Assembly (NCBI GenBank): GCA_038231495.1
Contig: JBBRLG010000410.1
Coordinates: 1-6,891 of the forward strand
Direction: 5' to 3'
Source: JBBRLG01 sp038231495
GTDB taxonomy: Bacteria; Planctomycetota; Planctomycetia; Gemmatales; Gemmataceae
Length of the DNA stretch: 6,891 bases
The notes under the pieces are model-generated. The model saw only the letters and a list, made by a program, of their open reading frames with translations, was not told the origin of the DNA and did not search any database. A program made the translations under genes and the position numbers. Shown in pieces: positions 6,580-6,891 of this stretch. The first letter of the stretch is position 1; each line of letters starts with the position of its first letter.

Positions 6580-6619
6580 ACCCGCTCGAATTCCTTGTGG
6601 AATTCGAGCGGGTTTCGTT
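6580..6619 (+). terminator. Rho-independent-type terminator after the secreted-protein gene
   Basis: ACCCGCTCGAATTCC (6580-6594) and GGAATTCGAGCGGGT (6599-6613) form a perfect 15-bp stem with a 4-base TTGT loop, followed by TTCGTT. It starts 28 bases after the TAA at 6549-6551. The T-tract is short and broken, so efficiency is uncertain. No T-run follows in the opposite direction, so it probably serves the + strand gene. Confidence 0.82.
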
Positions 6620-6675
6620 AACCCGTTCAAGCATGGGGGCCTACGATGAAGACACAAAAGGGTGTGAGCGTTTCT

Positions 6676-6891
6676 TCAGTTGGTGGAACAAGTGTTTAGG
6701 TTGGCCTTGGGTTCGTTGATCTGGCGGCGCCAAAAGGCCTGCCATTGGCTTGGCTCGCTTTTGAAGAGGGCACGCAGGTGGCACATGGCATCGGTGCCGT
6801 AGGGCCGCCAGCGCATGCCGGCTTGTTTGAGACGCTGGCAGACCACCGTCTTGCACGCCGATTCCACCGCCCCCGAACCGATCAGCCAGCC
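6676..6891 (-). CDS. ISKra4-family transposase, C-terminal part (5' end outside window)
   Basis: Read on the minus strand from the window edge, 71 codons end at TGA 6676-6678. The residues GSGAVESACKTVVCQRLKQA and then GMRWRPYGTDAMCHLRALFK match the conserved C-terminal block of ISKra4-type transposases (SG.vE..CK..v..RLK..GMRW...G....L.LRA). The Glu in this block is, by family knowledge, the likely last acidic residue of the DDE triad. The remaining QWQAFWRRQINEPK tail is also typical. The gene converges with the secreted-protein gene, with 124 bases between stops. The right end of the element should lie between about 6614 and 6676, but I could not identify its inverted repeat because the partner end is outside the window. 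Whether the full transposase is intact cannot be judged. Confidence 0.82.
   Translation of the reverse strand, partial: GWLIGSGAVESACKTVVCQRLKQAGMRWRPYGTDAMCHLRALFKSEPSQWQAFWRRQINEPKANLNTCSTN

Overview
The window most resembles accessory DNA from a GC-rich planctomycete, probably of the Gemmata group. This rests on three things: a large serine/threonine kinase fused to a WD40 region, a sigma-70/ECF-like factor directly upstream of it in the same direction, and an ISKra4-type transposase end and a RAYT remnant nearby. The organism assignment is inference from gene style, not from a marker gene.

Left part (1-1375). The C-terminal end of an unrecognised protein is followed 19 bases later by a small retropepsin-like aspartyl protease candidate, both on the + strand. 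After that comes about 630 bases of mobile-element debris. It holds a REP-like hairpin (831-870), a C-terminal remnant of a REP-associated tyrosine transposase (RAYT, 872-1090), and a 192-base MITE-like element (1093-1284). The MITE has 51-base terminal inverted repeats with one mismatch and is bracketed by a perfect 9-base direct repeat. It appears to have inserted exactly at the tail of the RAYT remnant.

Centre (1376-5641, - strand). A two-gene unit encodes a 214-residue ECF-like sigma factor and then a roughly 1190-residue membrane kinase. The kinase has a planctomycete-type N-terminal extension, a kinase domain, a single membrane segment, a Gln/Glu-rich linker and about 14 WD40-like repeats, enough for two seven-bladed propellers. 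Co-directional genes with a short gap suggest that the kinase and sigma factor form one signalling module. The likely arrangement is a cytoplasmic kinase, an extracytoplasmic propeller and transcription output through the sigma factor.

Right part (5642-6891). A 427-base divergent intergenic region separates the sigma/kinase unit from a + strand gene for a small secreted protein of unknown function. That gene has a very good ribosome binding site and is followed by a perfect 15-bp terminator hairpin. The window ends inside the 3' end of an ISKra4-family transposase on the - strand, convergent with the secreted-protein gene.

No tRNA, rRNA or CRISPR array was seen. The most unusual items are the nested RAYT/REP/MITE structure, the sigma-kinase-propeller module with an altered HRDLK catalytic loop, and the retropepsin-like orphan.
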